A stretch of DNA of 63,530 bases from Chloroflexia bacterium (GTDB taxonomy: Bacteria; Chloroflexota; Chloroflexia; Thermomicrobiales; CFX8): the NCBI GenBank assembly GCA_030431755.1, contig JAUIIK010000009.1, positions 1 through 63,530 on the forward strand, written 5' to 3'. This document shows, one piece after another, positions 33,988 to 42,542 of the stretch (position 1 is the first letter of the stretch; each line of letters starts with the position of its first letter). The position numbers and the translations under genes are program-made. A model generated the notes under the pieces. It saw nothing but the letters and a program-made list of their open reading frames with translations. It was not told where the DNA came from and searched no databases.

Positions 33988-35250
33988 TCACTTGGTTGCC
34001 CGAATTGGCTCGCCGATCCAGTCGAAGAACGGCTCAATCTCGCGGATGTCGTCAAGCAGCGTTGATTCGAAGTCATCTGCTGCCAAGAGGTGTGTTGATG
34101 GATGGGTCTTGACAATGAGTATCTGTGGCGCCGCTTCACCATCAGGCTTTGTTGTCATTTTCTCAATAAATCCGACCAGTTCGGAATTGTCCCAGGTCTG
34201 AAAAACAGTCGTTGCGACATCGATTAACGGGTAGTAATGATATTGACGGGGTGGTCCAAGCGGCGTCCGGCGCACGACCCTGAATCGCCATGGGCGATCA
34301 CTGTCTGAACGAATCGGATTCCTGCCCAATTGTCGCAGTAGTCCTGTTAGACCAGCCGGTCGTCCCCGCAGGGTTTTCTTGAACCTTTGGTAAGGCGGCT
34401 CGAGTTCTATGTTTGGATGGATATGCAGGCCAGAGGAATCGATTGAAATGGTGAGATGTGGGTGACTCGCTCTGCTACCTGGTTCTATCACCACAACACC
34501 GAAATCGGCGCCGTGGCTAGCATTTGACGCAATGTTCAGTACTCGCCTATTCCACTCCGTGGGGATCCCCTTCACGAGGTAGCCGCCGATCTCTTCAAGT
34601 GATCGTCGGATACCATCCTTGACCAGCATATCTCGTTCTTCGGGCGGCAACGCGAAATAGGCAAAGTGCTCGTGGGTAAGTCCACCAAATCCATTCATCG
34701 TCAGATACTCCTCAAATTGACTGAGAACGTAGCGTGCAACGTGAGGGGCTGCCGGAGTCAGCGAGATCGATCGGATTGCTCGCGCCAACTCTGACCACGT
34801 GAGGTCGAAGACATTGGTCGCGGGAACTTCGAAGGCTGCGCGATGCCGGTCAAGTTGAGAACGCTCAACAACATTGTCAATCTTGCTCTCAATCGCAACC
34901 ATCGTTCGCCGCGAAACCACGACGGCGTCTACACGGCTCGTTGTGGCGGTATTTTCCCTTTCGTTCATCTGTAGCTTTGGTCCGCCGTGTATCACCAGCA
35001 GGAAGCGTTTCGCAGGTGGCGTAGTTGGTGGTCTAGCCAGCTGAAGATGCACTCGATAATCATCTTCGCTCTCGCTAGAGTCAAAACCAAGTCGTTCAAG
35101 CAGCGCCGCTTGCATAGAAGTTCCGTGAATTGCACGCAATGTAATACCAAGAGCGCGTGTGAGGTTGTCCTCCAGCTGTCGATACGCTGCTGCTTCTGAC
35201 CTGTTTGATCCACGGTAAGCATGAAAGATATTGAAGTGAGGATCGGACAT
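33988..35250 (-). CDS. Unknown 420-aa protein with a PD-(D/E)xK-like nuclease motif
   Basis: I do not recognise a named family. At about residues 105-125 is SRVDAVVVSRRTMVAIESKID, with Asp followed after about a dozen residues by an E-S-K triad, the pattern of PD-(D/E)xK nucleases. The N-terminus has a helix pair (EAAAYRQLEDNLTRALG) and the C-terminal half is beta-rich. Base composition is visibly lower in GC than in neighbours and codon use is more mixed, which suggests transfer. A defence-related nuclease is plausible but is inference. The ATG is at 35250 and the gene stands alone. Confidence 0.65.
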   Translation of the reverse strand: MSDPHFNIFHAYRGSNRSEAAAYRQLEDNLTRALGITLRAIHGTSMQAALLERLGFDSSESEDDYRVHLQLARPPTTPPAKRFLLVIHGGPKLQMNERENTATTSRVDAVVVSRRTMVAIESKIDNVVERSQLDRHRAAFEVPATNVFDLTWSELARAIRSISLTPAAPHVARYVLSQFEEYLTMNGFGGLTHEHFAYFALPPEERDMLVKDGIRRSLEEIGGYLVKGIPTEWNRRVLNIASNASHGADFGVVVIEPGSRASHPHLTISIDSSGLHIHPNIELEPPYQRFKKTLRGRPAGLTGLLRQLGRNPIRSDSDRPWRFRVVRRTPLGPPRQYHYYPLIDVATTVFQTWDNSELVGFIEKMTTKPDGEAAPQILIVKTHPSTHLLAADDFESTLLDDIREIEPFFDWIGEPIRATK

Positions 35251-35259
35251 GGATCTCGC

Positions 35260-35790
35260 CTACCCAGTCAACTCCGCGACCGCCGCCGCAAGGTGTTCGT
35301 CGGCGATGGCGTCTGCGCCGCGTTCGAGGCGGATGCGGTGGGCGGCGGCGAGGACGTCGGTGGTGGTCCTGCCGGGCGGCGGGGTGAATTTGTAGACGGC
35401 GAGCTCGATGCGCAGGCCGTTGGGGTCGTGGAAGTAGAGCGAGTCCATGAAGCCGCGGTCGATGCTGCCGGTGTTTGGGTAGCCCAGCTCTGCGAGCCGT
35501 TGGGCGGCGTGGTCGTGCGTCTCGCGGTCGACGGCGAAGGCGAGGTGGTGGACGTTGCCGACGACTTCCGGCACCTCCTCGGGATCGGTTGTTCGATCCT
35601 CGCGGACGAAGAAGGTCATCAGGCGGCCGTCGCCGGGGTCGAAGTAGAGATGGGTCTCCTCCGGCACGTCAAGGTTGGGCTGCTCGAAGATGAGCGGCAT
35701 GCCGAGGACGCCCTCGTAGAAGTCGATCGTGTCCTGGCGGTTGGAGCCGATCAGGGTGATGTGGTGGACACCGGTCGTCGGGAATTCCAT
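35260..35790 (-). CDS. VOC-family (glyoxalase/bleomycin-resistance/dioxygenase) protein
   Basis: The 176-residue protein begins with VOC module 1: VHHITLIGSNRQDTIDFYEGVLGM. Module 2 is VHHLAFAVDRETHDHAAQRL, and YFHDPNGLRIELAVYKF carries the usual C-terminal metal-ligand Glu. This resembles ring-cleaving dioxygenase-like VOC proteins annotated as ring-cleavage or glyoxalase. The C-terminal 30 residues form an extra helix. The ATG at 35790 has AAAGGG upstream. It is separated by 34 bp from the GNAT gene in the same direction, so the two may form an operon. Confidence 0.8.
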   Translation of the reverse strand: MEFPTTGVHHITLIGSNRQDTIDFYEGVLGMPLIFEQPNLDVPEETHLYFDPGDGRLMTFFVREDRTTDPEEVPEVVGNVHHLAFAVDRETHDHAAQRLAELGYPNTGSIDRGFMDSLYFHDPNGLRIELAVYKFTPPPGRTTTDVLAAAHRIRLERGADAIADEHLAAAVAELTG

Positions 35791-35824
35791 GCCGTAGCCC
35801 TTTCTGGTTGGTCGATTGCGGCTG

Positions 35825-36430
35825 CTAGCCGGCTTCCCGGAGCAGCGGGATGCCGAGCAGTTCGGCGGCTTCGACGGCGCGTCCGGCGGCGATGCCGTCG
35901 GCGACGAAGATCGGGCCCGCCCCTTCAACTGCATAGACCTCGCCGACGGCGCGGAACCCGGCCTTGATGATGCCGCGGCCGGAGGCGCTATTGTCCAGAT
36001 CGTGCCCGACCCAGAAGCGCTCGACCTCGGTCTCGGCGTCGAGGAACGCCCGGATGAGCGCCGGGTAGATGCCTCGGCCGCGCCACTCCGGCAACGTCAC
36101 GAAATCCCAAACGTAGCGGTTGCCGGGCGGCAGCTGGAAGTCGAGGCCTAGCTCGCCGATCTCGACCCGGCCGGCGCAGGACCAGCCGCTGGCGACCGCT
36201 TCGCCGCCGATGTGGCCGATGACGGCGCGGTTGCCGTGCTCCCGGCGCTCGGCAAGCGCGGCGTCGGATAGCCCGGTGAGTTGTTGGATGTCGGGGGCGG
36301 GCGGGTCGAGCTGGATGGTCAGGTCTGCTGATCCGAGGTTATCCGGCAGCGCGTCGCCACGCCACCAGGCATAGAAGAGGCCGACCGGCGCTGGCGGCAG
36401 CTTCTCCCGGCTGATCCCGTTTTGCTCCAC
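35825..36430 (-). CDS. GNAT-family acetyltransferase
   Basis: The 201-residue protein has a GNAT core in the second half: FVTLPEWRGRGIYPALIRAFL is the acetyl-CoA loop with the R-G-R-G-I signature. A following segment (NSASGRGIIKAGFRAVGEVYAVEG) matches the family's C-terminal strands. The first 60 residues are poorly conserved and Pro-rich. It is upstream of the VOC gene on the same strand. Substrate unknown. Confidence 0.75.
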   Translation of the reverse strand: MEQNGISREKLPPAPVGLFYAWWRGDALPDNLGSADLTIQLDPPAPDIQQLTGLSDAALAERREHGNRAVIGHIGGEAVASGWSCAGRVEIGELGLDFQLPPGNRYVWDFVTLPEWRGRGIYPALIRAFLDAETEVERFWVGHDLDNSASGRGIIKAGFRAVGEVYAVEGAGPIFVADGIAAGRAVEAAELLGIPLLREAG

Positions 36431-36518
36431 GCAACCCCCTTCGCGTCTCCTGGAGCCGGACAGGCGACTTCGCGCACTGATTGTACTTTCGATTCGGAGC
36501 CGTGCGGGGCAGCGCGCA

Positions 36519-36728
36519 TCAGGTGACGAAGACGAGAATCGCCGCGCCGAGGAAGAAGAAGGCGAAGATCGCGATCAGGACAACCGCGATGCTGTATCCG
36601 GCAATGGTGATGCCGTCGCGTGGCGCGGGCGTGTCGGCCTGGTTGCCGGCGAATTCCTCTTCGATGGGCGAGTGGTCGGCATGTTGCTGTTCGCTGGCCG
36701 GGTTGTTCTGGCGCTGTGCGGTAGCCAT
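36519..36728 (-). CDS. Small single-pass membrane protein, 69 aa
   Basis: The protein has a polar N-terminal part rich in Gln, Glu and Asp and one C-terminal helix (IAVVLIAIFAFFFLGAAILVFVT, shown here in outline). The ATG at 36728 has GAGAGGA nine bases upstream. The end of the helix is the end of the protein, so it is a tail-anchored type. No family recognised. It is isolated between the GNAT gene and a GerW-family gene. Confidence 0.6.
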   Translation of the reverse strand: MATAQRQNNPASEQQHADHSPIEEEFAGNQADTPAPRDGITIAGYSIAVVLIAIFAFFFLGAAILVFVT

Positions 36729-36888
36729 TGAGCGTGGTCCTCTCCATAGCGGCGAGGGCCGACTGGGAGCTGCCCTCGCCTGAACCACTATCAACGCTAC
36801 GGGGCGAGCGGTCATTGGAGCGCAAGAAAGATAGAGTGCCGCGTCATGTTTCAGTGCCTAATGACGCGGCTGCCGGACTGGAATTGCG

Positions 36889-37323
36889 CTACCCGCGTGA
36901 TCTGACGGCTCTGGTGACGCCGAGGACGAAGACCATCGCGACGAGGCAGCCCATCGTGATCGCCCGGATGGCGACGGCTGTGCTGTCGGTGATCTCGACG
37001 AAGCGGCTGCCGCCGGCGCTGACCTCGATGTAGCCGATGGGCTTCACATCGAGTCCTCCGCCGCCGCCACCACCGCCGCCTCCGGAGGGGCCGTCCGCGC
37101 TCGGACCCTCGCCCGAGCCGCCGCCGAAGCCGAAGCGGCTCGACGCCCGGCCGACCGGGATCACGGTGCAGTCGCCGCGCTCGACCGGCGCGCCGAAGAT
37201 CGTCCCTGCGTCGACCTGGCTGAGCGCCCGGCCGACGACGTTGTCGCCAATCCGGTCGAGCAGCGACCCCGCCGATTCGATCTCATCCTTGTGTGTGGTG
37301 ATCGCGTCTGATGCCGAAACCAT
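36889..37323 (-). CDS. GerW/YtfJ-family protein with C-terminal membrane helix
   Basis: The 144-residue protein matches the GerW (YtfJ) family: GRALSQVDAGTIFGAPVERGDCTVIPVGRA, then FGFGGGSGEG, a run of about ten glycines, and LDVKPIGYIEVSAGG. In Bacillus this family is linked to spores, but members are widespread in non-spore-formers. Here a C-terminal helix (AIRAITMGCLVAMVFVLGV) is added after the family domain, which would anchor it. The ATG at 37323 has GGAAAGGA upstream. No sporulation genes are in the window. Confidence 0.8.
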   Translation of the reverse strand: MVSASDAITTHKDEIESAGSLLDRIGDNVVGRALSQVDAGTIFGAPVERGDCTVIPVGRASSRFGFGGGSGEGPSADGPSGGGGGGGGGGLDVKPIGYIEVSAGGSRFVEITDSTAVAIRAITMGCLVAMVFVLGVTRAVRSRG

Positions 37324-37710
37324 TGCCGGGGTTCCTTTCCTAGCGTGCGTCTCGATGCGAGGACGGCTGTCACTGTCTGCTGCTATGCGCGCTGGTTGCC
37401 GCCTGAGGCCGCCGGTCCCACGGCGATCGTGCGCGGCGGACTGCAGCCGACCGGTTGACAACCGGCGTTTCGCAACCTGCTTCCAGCCTACAACGAATCT
37501 CCAGCAATGGCCGCGCTGAATAAGTGGCGGACGGCAGGTAGGGGGGCAGCAGGCTGCACGACCTCCGGGAGTGGCAGCGGATTCAGGCAACGTGTTGACG
37601 TTGCCGTATGTCGCAACGGAAATGTATCCCGAGCCACAAGACGGATCGGTTTGGACTCCGTATGATTCGCCGCATTCGTGTCTATTGGGTGTCCGTGGAA
37701 GGGAAAGTCC
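37324..37710. other. 387-bp gene-free stretch
   Basis: This gap lies between the divergent starts of the GerW-family gene and the exported protein gene. I see no convincing coding frame, repeat arm or terminator in it. It should hold two divergent promoters, but none is clear enough to place. Confidence 0.5.
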
Positions 37711-38235
37711 GTGGGCATTGGGCGTGTTGTTCTGGCGAATCCGCGTGTCTTCGCGGCCGGGTTGTTGAGCGGCGTTCTCTTGATCGCGCTGGGGTTCATG
37801 GCTGCCGTGTGGTGGCTGGCGCCGGTCGGCCGGGCGCAGACACAGCCGAGCGTCGTGCAAGCGTGTGTCAGCCTCTATACCGGTGCGGTCCGCATGACCT
37901 ACCCCGGGGCATCCGCAAACTGTAAGAGCCATGAGTTTCTCGTCGAGCTTGGGGCTGGCGATCCGGCGAAGAACCTGACCTACGTCGTGCGCACGCAGAT
38001 ACATGACAACCTGGGGGCCAGTGGCAGCAGCACAAGAATTTTGAGTTGTCTGCCCGGTGAAACAGCGCTCAATGGGGGCGTGCTCCACCGCGTCGACGAT
38101 CAATACGAGTTTGGCTCATTCGAGCCCGGCATCGGCGGTCCGGTCGGCTCGCCGCCAACAGGCTGGCGCGTGTCGTATGCGTACTCAGGCTCTCCGTCGG
38201 GCGTAGGAGAAGTCTGGATTCTCTGCGTTTCCTGA
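37711..38235 (+). CDS. Exported protein with Cys-rich surface domain
   Basis: The protein has about 174 residues. A GTG start at 37711 is preceded by GGAAGGGAAA. The N-terminus has a signal or anchor helix (AGLLSGVLLIALGFMAAVWW) followed by VGRAQTQPS, a likely signal-peptidase site. The mature start QACVSLYTGAVRMTYPGA and the next Cys (NCKSHEFLVELG) match a motif seen in many exported bacterial proteins, where Cys-Val-x-x-x-Tyr-G-A-x-R is followed by a conserved Cys-x-x-x-E. The partner or role is unknown. Confidence 0.65.
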   Translation: MGIGRVVLANPRVFAAGLLSGVLLIALGFMAAVWWLAPVGRAQTQPSVVQACVSLYTGAVRMTYPGASANCKSHEFLVELGAGDPAKNLTYVVRTQIHDNLGASGSSTRILSCLPGETALNGGVLHRVDDQYEFGSFEPGIGGPVGSPPTGWRVSYAYSGSPSGVGEVWILCVS

Positions 38236-38455
38236 TGCGCTTGATCTACCCGATGCCGCCGGCAACGCGGGGGTTCGCTCCGTAGTGCCTGACTGGAGCG
38301 GTGCAGTCGCGCCGCTCCAGTATCGTCGTGGATTTGCGGCGGCACACGTCGCGCGATGAGCGGCACGCAATACGAGCGCGCCGTAGCTCGTCCCGGCTTC
38401 GAACCGGCCGATTCGACCTCGCCTCTGTGTACGCTGAAAGCGTCTGTTGCCGCCG

Positions 38456-39343
38456 TCAGGCGACTCCCTCTTCTTTTAAGACCAGGATATCGCGCTGCGT
38501 CGCGTCGGAGCGTTCGCGTCCCTGGCGGGTAAGCGGATTCCAGAGCTTGCCGGTCAGGAGCGCCAGACCGGCGGTTAGCGAGACGAAGAGCGCTATGCCG
38601 GCGGCGTCGGCCGCGGGATCGCCGGTAACGATCAGGACGAGCGCCATCGAGGCGATCGACGCCAGCATCACCGTGATGAAGCCGGTCAGGGCGTAGGCGC
38701 TTCGTAGTGCCGTCGCGCTGCCTCGTAGCAGCCCGATGGCCGTCGCGATGGAAGCCGGGATCAGGATCGCGAAATCGAGCGTCCGGATCAGCCAGAAGGC
38801 CGTCGGGTGAGCGAGGTACTCCGTCGAGTAGCTGCCGGCCATGACGTCGGCGATCTGCCGGCCCCAGGTCAGCCCGAAGAAGAGCGCGATGAGCGCCAGT
38901 GTCCCGGCCGTCAGCCGCCGCAGCCGTTGGGATGGCTCCGGCAGGGTTATGTGCCCGAGGGCTGCCCAGGCCATCGCCGTGAGGGCGATGCTGAGCGCCA
39001 GGACCGCCGCAAAGAGCGGATAGAACTCCTCGTTGTTGCCGGGGTAGCGGCTGTAGTCGGGGATCAGGATGAAGCCGAGGTAGGTGTAGGCTGTGAAGCT
39101 GGCCGGGGCGAGCGCTAGCAGCGGCGCAAGCGGGTTACCGCGCAGCCAGAGGAGGGCGGCCAGGAGTGCCATTGGCGCGGCAAGCGCCAGCAGGACGGCG
39201 TCACCACCCAGTGTCTGCTGCTCCATGTTCTCGGAAACACGGTAGGTGATGGTCTCCGTGCCGAGCGGGCCGAGCAGCGCGGTCAGGAGGAGCCCGAGGC
39301 CGAGCAAGGACAGCATGCTGGAGACGATTCGCCGGTCAACCAT
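38456..39343 (-). CDS. Polytopic membrane protein, about eight helices
   Basis: The 295-residue protein has about eight hydrophobic segments (near residues 9-27, 50-66, 70-92, 112-130, 145-163, 184-208, 215-238 and 247-265) and a charged C-terminal tail with RQGRERSDATQRD. An extracellular loop has PDYSRYPGNNEEFYPLF. I do not recognise a family, and no transport motif is seen. It stands alone; the 220-bp gap 38236-38455 before its end shows nothing. Confidence 0.65.
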   Translation of the reverse strand: MVDRRIVSSMLSLLGLGLLLTALLGPLGTETITYRVSENMEQQTLGGDAVLLALAAPMALLAALLWLRGNPLAPLLALAPASFTAYTYLGFILIPDYSRYPGNNEEFYPLFAAVLALSIALTAMAWAALGHITLPEPSQRLRRLTAGTLALIALFFGLTWGRQIADVMAGSYSTEYLAHPTAFWLIRTLDFAILIPASIATAIGLLRGSATALRSAYALTGFITVMLASIASMALVLIVTGDPAADAAGIALFVSLTAGLALLTGKLWNPLTRQGRERSDATQRDILVLKEEGVA

Positions 39344-39668
39344 TATGGGACCTCCTTTGCGCTCGGCCGCTATGCGGCTTGTGCCCCCAGCGCCGGCGGG
39401 ACACGCTCAAACTCTAGCCGATGCGGGTCCCGAAGTCCGCCAAGAATCCCCGATTTTGTCCTGCAAAACGGGGATGTTGCGACACTGTAACTTCGCTCCC
39501 GGCGGCTGTTCAACTTTGTAATGGCAGTGGGTGGAAACTATAGGTGGGCCTGCGGGATGAGCGGCCTTTGCGAACGCGCTCTCTTGGGAGAGCAGAGCGC
39601 AATGGCGTCGCACACACCATTTTCTGCTCCCGCGGGCCGACGCCGGTTGATTGAATGGAGGCACACCG

Positions 39669-39947
39669 ATGGCTACACGCTTTACCGCCGATCAAGCGCG
39701 TGAGACCGGCGCTCAGATCGGGATCGACTGGGACAGCTCGCCCTTTGATGTCGAACAGTTCCGAGTTGGAATGAATGTCGAGTTGGAGCACGGAGCCCAC
39801 GACCCGGAGACCGACGTCACCGGCGACGATCCGCTCCTGACCGGCAAGATCGCCTGGGCCCATCTGAAAGAGTTCGCGGACTACTACACTCGCCTCGAAG
39901 CGATGGAAGAAGAAGCTGAACGGGAGTGGGAACAAGCAGGCAACTAA
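39669..39947 (+). CDS. DUF5661-family small protein
   Basis: The 92-residue protein has the DUF5661 pattern: FTADQARETGAQIGIDW, FDVEQFRVGMNVELEHG, DPLLTGKIAWAHLKEF and DYYTRLEAMEEEAE. The family is small, soluble and acidic, common in phyla with many hypothetical genes, and of unknown role. The ATG at 39669 has GGAGG about eight bases upstream. It is convergent with the Zur-like gene. Confidence 0.85.
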   Translation: MATRFTADQARETGAQIGIDWDSSPFDVEQFRVGMNVELEHGAHDPETDVTGDDPLLTGKIAWAHLKEFADYYTRLEAMEEEAEREWEQAGN

Positions 39948-40024
39948 ACCGCCGACATGTGCGGGCGCACGCGCCTCCACAGTCGTGCGCCCGTCGGCAT
40001 GACCATCGGCGACGTTGGCGTTGC

Positions 40025-40465
40025 TCAGACAGACCGGGCGTTTGTCCGGCACATAGCGCAGGCGCCGAAGAGGACCAGGTGGTCGGTCGCGACGGCAAAG
40101 CCATGGCGGGCTTCGACCTCGTCGAACATCGCCTGCAAGGCTGCCGCGTCAATTTCCCACTCGGACCCACACACCCGACACACGAGGTGGTGATGGGGCT
40201 CCGGCCGGGCTACCTCGTAGAAGGTCTCCTCGCCCCCTGTTTCCGCCGATAGCACGAGGCCGAGATCAACGAACAGGCGCAAGGCCCGGTACACGGTCGA
40301 GCGGTCGATCGACGCGTCGGCTTGCTTCACGCGCAGGTGGATATCGCCGAACGCAGTGTGACCATCACCGGCGCAGACGGCGTCGAGCACCAGCGCACGC
40401 TGCCGGGTAACGCGATAGCCCGCGTCCCAGAGTGTTTCTTCCCAGCCCAGTTCGTTGTGCGTCAA
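40025..40465 (-). CDS. Fur-family regulator, probably zinc-responsive (Zur-like)
   Basis: The protein has about 146 residues. The winged-helix part has YRVTRQRALVLDAV and RSTVYRALRLFVDLGLV. The metal part has HHHLVCRVCG and CAMC, the structural-zinc cysteines, plus HHH and a following D/H cluster for the regulatory site. A TTG at 40465 is preferred because AGGAG lies six bases upstream; an ATG at 40471 sits directly on that AGGAG. It is divergent from a CDF metal exporter, and the operator-like palindrome at 40476-40489 lies between them. This suggests zinc control of both, including itself. Confidence 0.85.
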   Translation of the reverse strand: MTHNELGWEETLWDAGYRVTRQRALVLDAVCAGDGHTAFGDIHLRVKQADASIDRSTVYRALRLFVDLGLVLSAETGGEETFYEVARPEPHHHLVCRVCGSEWEIDAAALQAMFDEVEARHGFAVATDHLVLFGACAMCRTNARSV

Positions 40466-40475
40466 CGCCATCTCC

Positions 40476-40489
40476 TGCAAATGTTTGCA
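40476..40489. promoter_or_regulatory. Zur/Fur-type operator palindrome
   Basis: The site TGCAAA-TG-TTTGCA has perfect 6-bp arms around a two-base centre. It overlaps the start region of the Fur-family gene and lies about 75 bp before the CDF gene start. AT-rich inverted repeats of this kind are typical of Fur/Zur boxes. Confidence 0.65.
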
Positions 40490-40564
40490 ATAAACCGATT
40501 CATCGTATCCCGGTTCCTAGACTCAATGATAGGTAATCAGAGCTAGCCCCGGAAAGGTCTCGGT

Positions 40565-42106
40565 ATGCAGCAAGCAAACAGGGGAATGGGATCGTATGGT
40601 CACAGCCATGGTGGAGGGCCGCTTGGCTGGCTCGCCGCTGTGCTGCACCTGCACGGTCATGAACACGCGGAACCCGAGCTAGGCACGGACCCCGCTGTCG
40701 CGACAAAGGAAGGTATTCGCACCGTCTGGATCGCGCTGGCGGCGCTCGGCGTCACGACGATCCTGCAAGTCGCTATCGTCGTGCTCAGTGGCAGCGTCGC
40801 GCTGCTGGCCGACACGGTCCACAACCTTGGCGACGCGCTCAACTCCGTGCCGCTGCTGATCGCCTTCTACCTGGCGCGGCGCTTGGCGACGCGGCGCTAC
40901 ACCTATGGCTATGGCCGGGCCGAGGATATCGCCGGCATCGTCATCGTCGCCTCGATCCTCTTTAGCGCCGGGTATATCTTCTGGGAATCGTTTGGCAAGC
41001 TGCTGGATCCCCAGCCAATCGAGCGGCTGCCCTGGGTCGCGGCGGCGGCTCTGATCGGCTTCGCCGGCAATGAAGCGGTCGCCTGGTTCCAGATTCGGAC
41101 CGGCAACCGCATCGGCTCGGAGTCGCTGATCGTGGATGGGATGCACGCGCGCATCGATGGGCTGACATCCCTGGTCGTGCTCGTTGCCGTCGCCGGCTCG
41201 GCGCTCGGCTATCCGATTGTCGATCCGATCGTTGGTCTGTTGATCGGCGTCGCGATCGTCTTCATTGCCCGCGACGCCACCCGCCGCATCTGGTATCGCT
41301 TGATGGACGCCGTCGACCCGCTGGTCGTCGACCGCATCGAGCAGTATGCCGGCGACATCAAGGGCGTCGAAGAGGTCACGAGCGCCCGCGCCCGTTGGGT
41401 CGGCCACCAGCTCTTCGCCGAGACGAGCATCGTCCTCGCCGACAGCGCGATGCCGGAGCGCGACCGCATTGTCGAGGAGGTGCGGCGGACGCTGCTCGCC
41501 TACGTCCGGCATCTCGCGCTGGTGACGATCGAGGTCGTTCCGGCCAGCGCGGTAGCTAGTCACAACCAGGTCGTTCAGGCCGCGACGCAGGGCACGAGCA
41601 TCCTGCCGCCGCGCTACCAGGACAGCTCGGTTGCGGTCAGCGCCGCGCCGATGGGCGCAGCTGCCCTGGAGTACGACGCGGATGGCGAGGTCGCCTGGGA
41701 CGAGATGTGGACAGGTTACTGCGAGCTGGCGCTGGCCGGTGGCGCGCCGCATCGGGGCACCTTGCTCGAACCGGTCCACGAGACGGCAATCGCTGAGAAT
41801 CCCGAGAAATACGAGTGGGTGCTCAACGAGATCGAGCGCGGCATCAAGCTGGTGACCGGCCAGCCGGTCGTCCGCAGCGTTACGCCGGGCTGGATCGGGA
41901 TGGAGTGCGACAACGAGGAGATGGCGCTCTGGCTGCTGCGCGCCATCGTCGTCGAGAACGTCACCGTGCGCCGCGAGGACAACGTGCTCTGGTTCCCGGC
42001 CGGTCCCGATTTCCGCCTGGAGCGCGAGATCAAGAACGTCGTCACCGTCGTCGCCAAGACCAACCACTACTGGGAGGAACACATCGCCGGCGGCATCCCG
42101 GCCTAG
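40565..42106 (+). CDS. CDF-family cation (zinc) exporter fused to an extra C-terminal domain
   Basis: The 513-residue protein starts with a His-rich tail (GHSHGG, HLHGHEH), then about six helices of a CDF exporter. The metal site residues are in LLADTVHNLGDAL and GMHARIDGLTSLVVL (H/D-x3-D in helices 2 and 5). A cytosolic domain follows (VTSARARWVGHQLFAE). The last 130 residues from about residue 380 are not part of CDF proteins: they contain GYCELALAGGAPHRGTLLEP, IERGIKLVTGQPVV, EEMALWLLRAIVVENV and KNVVTVVAKTNHYW. I do not recognise this domain. The gene is divergent from the Zur-like gene and shares its operator. Confidence 0.85.
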   Translation: MQQANRGMGSYGHSHGGGPLGWLAAVLHLHGHEHAEPELGTDPAVATKEGIRTVWIALAALGVTTILQVAIVVLSGSVALLADTVHNLGDALNSVPLLIAFYLARRLATRRYTYGYGRAEDIAGIVIVASILFSAGYIFWESFGKLLDPQPIERLPWVAAAALIGFAGNEAVAWFQIRTGNRIGSESLIVDGMHARIDGLTSLVVLVAVAGSALGYPIVDPIVGLLIGVAIVFIARDATRRIWYRLMDAVDPLVVDRIEQYAGDIKGVEEVTSARARWVGHQLFAETSIVLADSAMPERDRIVEEVRRTLLAYVRHLALVTIEVVPASAVASHNQVVQAATQGTSILPPRYQDSSVAVSAAPMGAAALEYDADGEVAWDEMWTGYCELALAGGAPHRGTLLEPVHETAIAENPEKYEWVLNEIERGIKLVTGQPVVRSVTPGWIGMECDNEEMALWLLRAIVVENVTVRREDNVLWFPAGPDFRLEREIKNVVTVVAKTNHYWEEHIAGGIPA

Positions 42107-42254
42107 CGGCCTGGGAGTGCGTAGGTTGTAGGTTGGAGTTGGTAGGCAAGCCGGGAGCGCCAGCCGCGCTACCCGGCTGCTATCCCCTTCCCCGCTCCGC
42201 GCCAGGTTCAGCGCTAGCAAACGCCGCCGGTTTGCCGTGTCGGCGGCGCTCGCG

Positions 42255-42542
42255 CTACTGGGAGGTGAAGAGCCGTTCCAATACCGGGCGTTGCCGGGTA
42301 ATCATGCGCCTGAGTGCCTTGTAGCGCCCGTATTGCCGCGCGGTTAGATTCCCGCTCACCACCTGGGATTCGAGTAGCGCCAGGTTGTCATCCTTGATCG
42401 ACCACTCCAGCTGATAGACCTCTTTGTCATCGCGATCCATCTCGGAATCCCACAGATCTGCGATATCGGTGACCTCACACCACTGAGACTCAAGATAGGC
42501 GAGTAGTTCCTCTACATCGTGCATACGCTTTAGTTCAACCAT
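42255..42542 (-). CDS. Small acidic protein, possible immunity/antitoxin partner
   Basis: The 95-residue protein is helical and acidic: MHDVEELLAYLESQWCE, then DIADLWDSEMDRDDKEVYQ and a basic C-terminal helix (RYKALRRMITRQRPVLER). It overlaps the upstream gene by 13 bases, which points to translational coupling and a stoichiometric partner. Size, charge and order fit an immunity or antitoxin protein, but no family is recognised. A GTAGGTTGTAGGTTGG heptad-like repeat lies at 42122-42140 after its 3' end. Confidence 0.5.
   Translation of the reverse strand: MVELKRMHDVEELLAYLESQWCEVTDIADLWDSEMDRDDKEVYQLEWSIKDDNLALLESQVVSGNLTARQYGRYKALRRMITRQRPVLERLFTSQ

Noticed and set aside
35221-35967. Plus-strand frame over the VOC gene
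   Set aside because: It is antisense to a clear VOC protein and ends in low-complexity Arg-rich sequence.
36889-38103. 404-codon minus-strand frame ending in the GerW-family gene
   Set aside because: Only the last 144 codons match the family, and a good ribosome binding site precedes ATG 37323; the upstream part is antisense to an exported-protein gene.
40679-42220. Long minus-strand frame opposite the CDF gene
   Set aside because: The plus strand encodes a clear CDF exporter; the antisense frame has no recognisable features.
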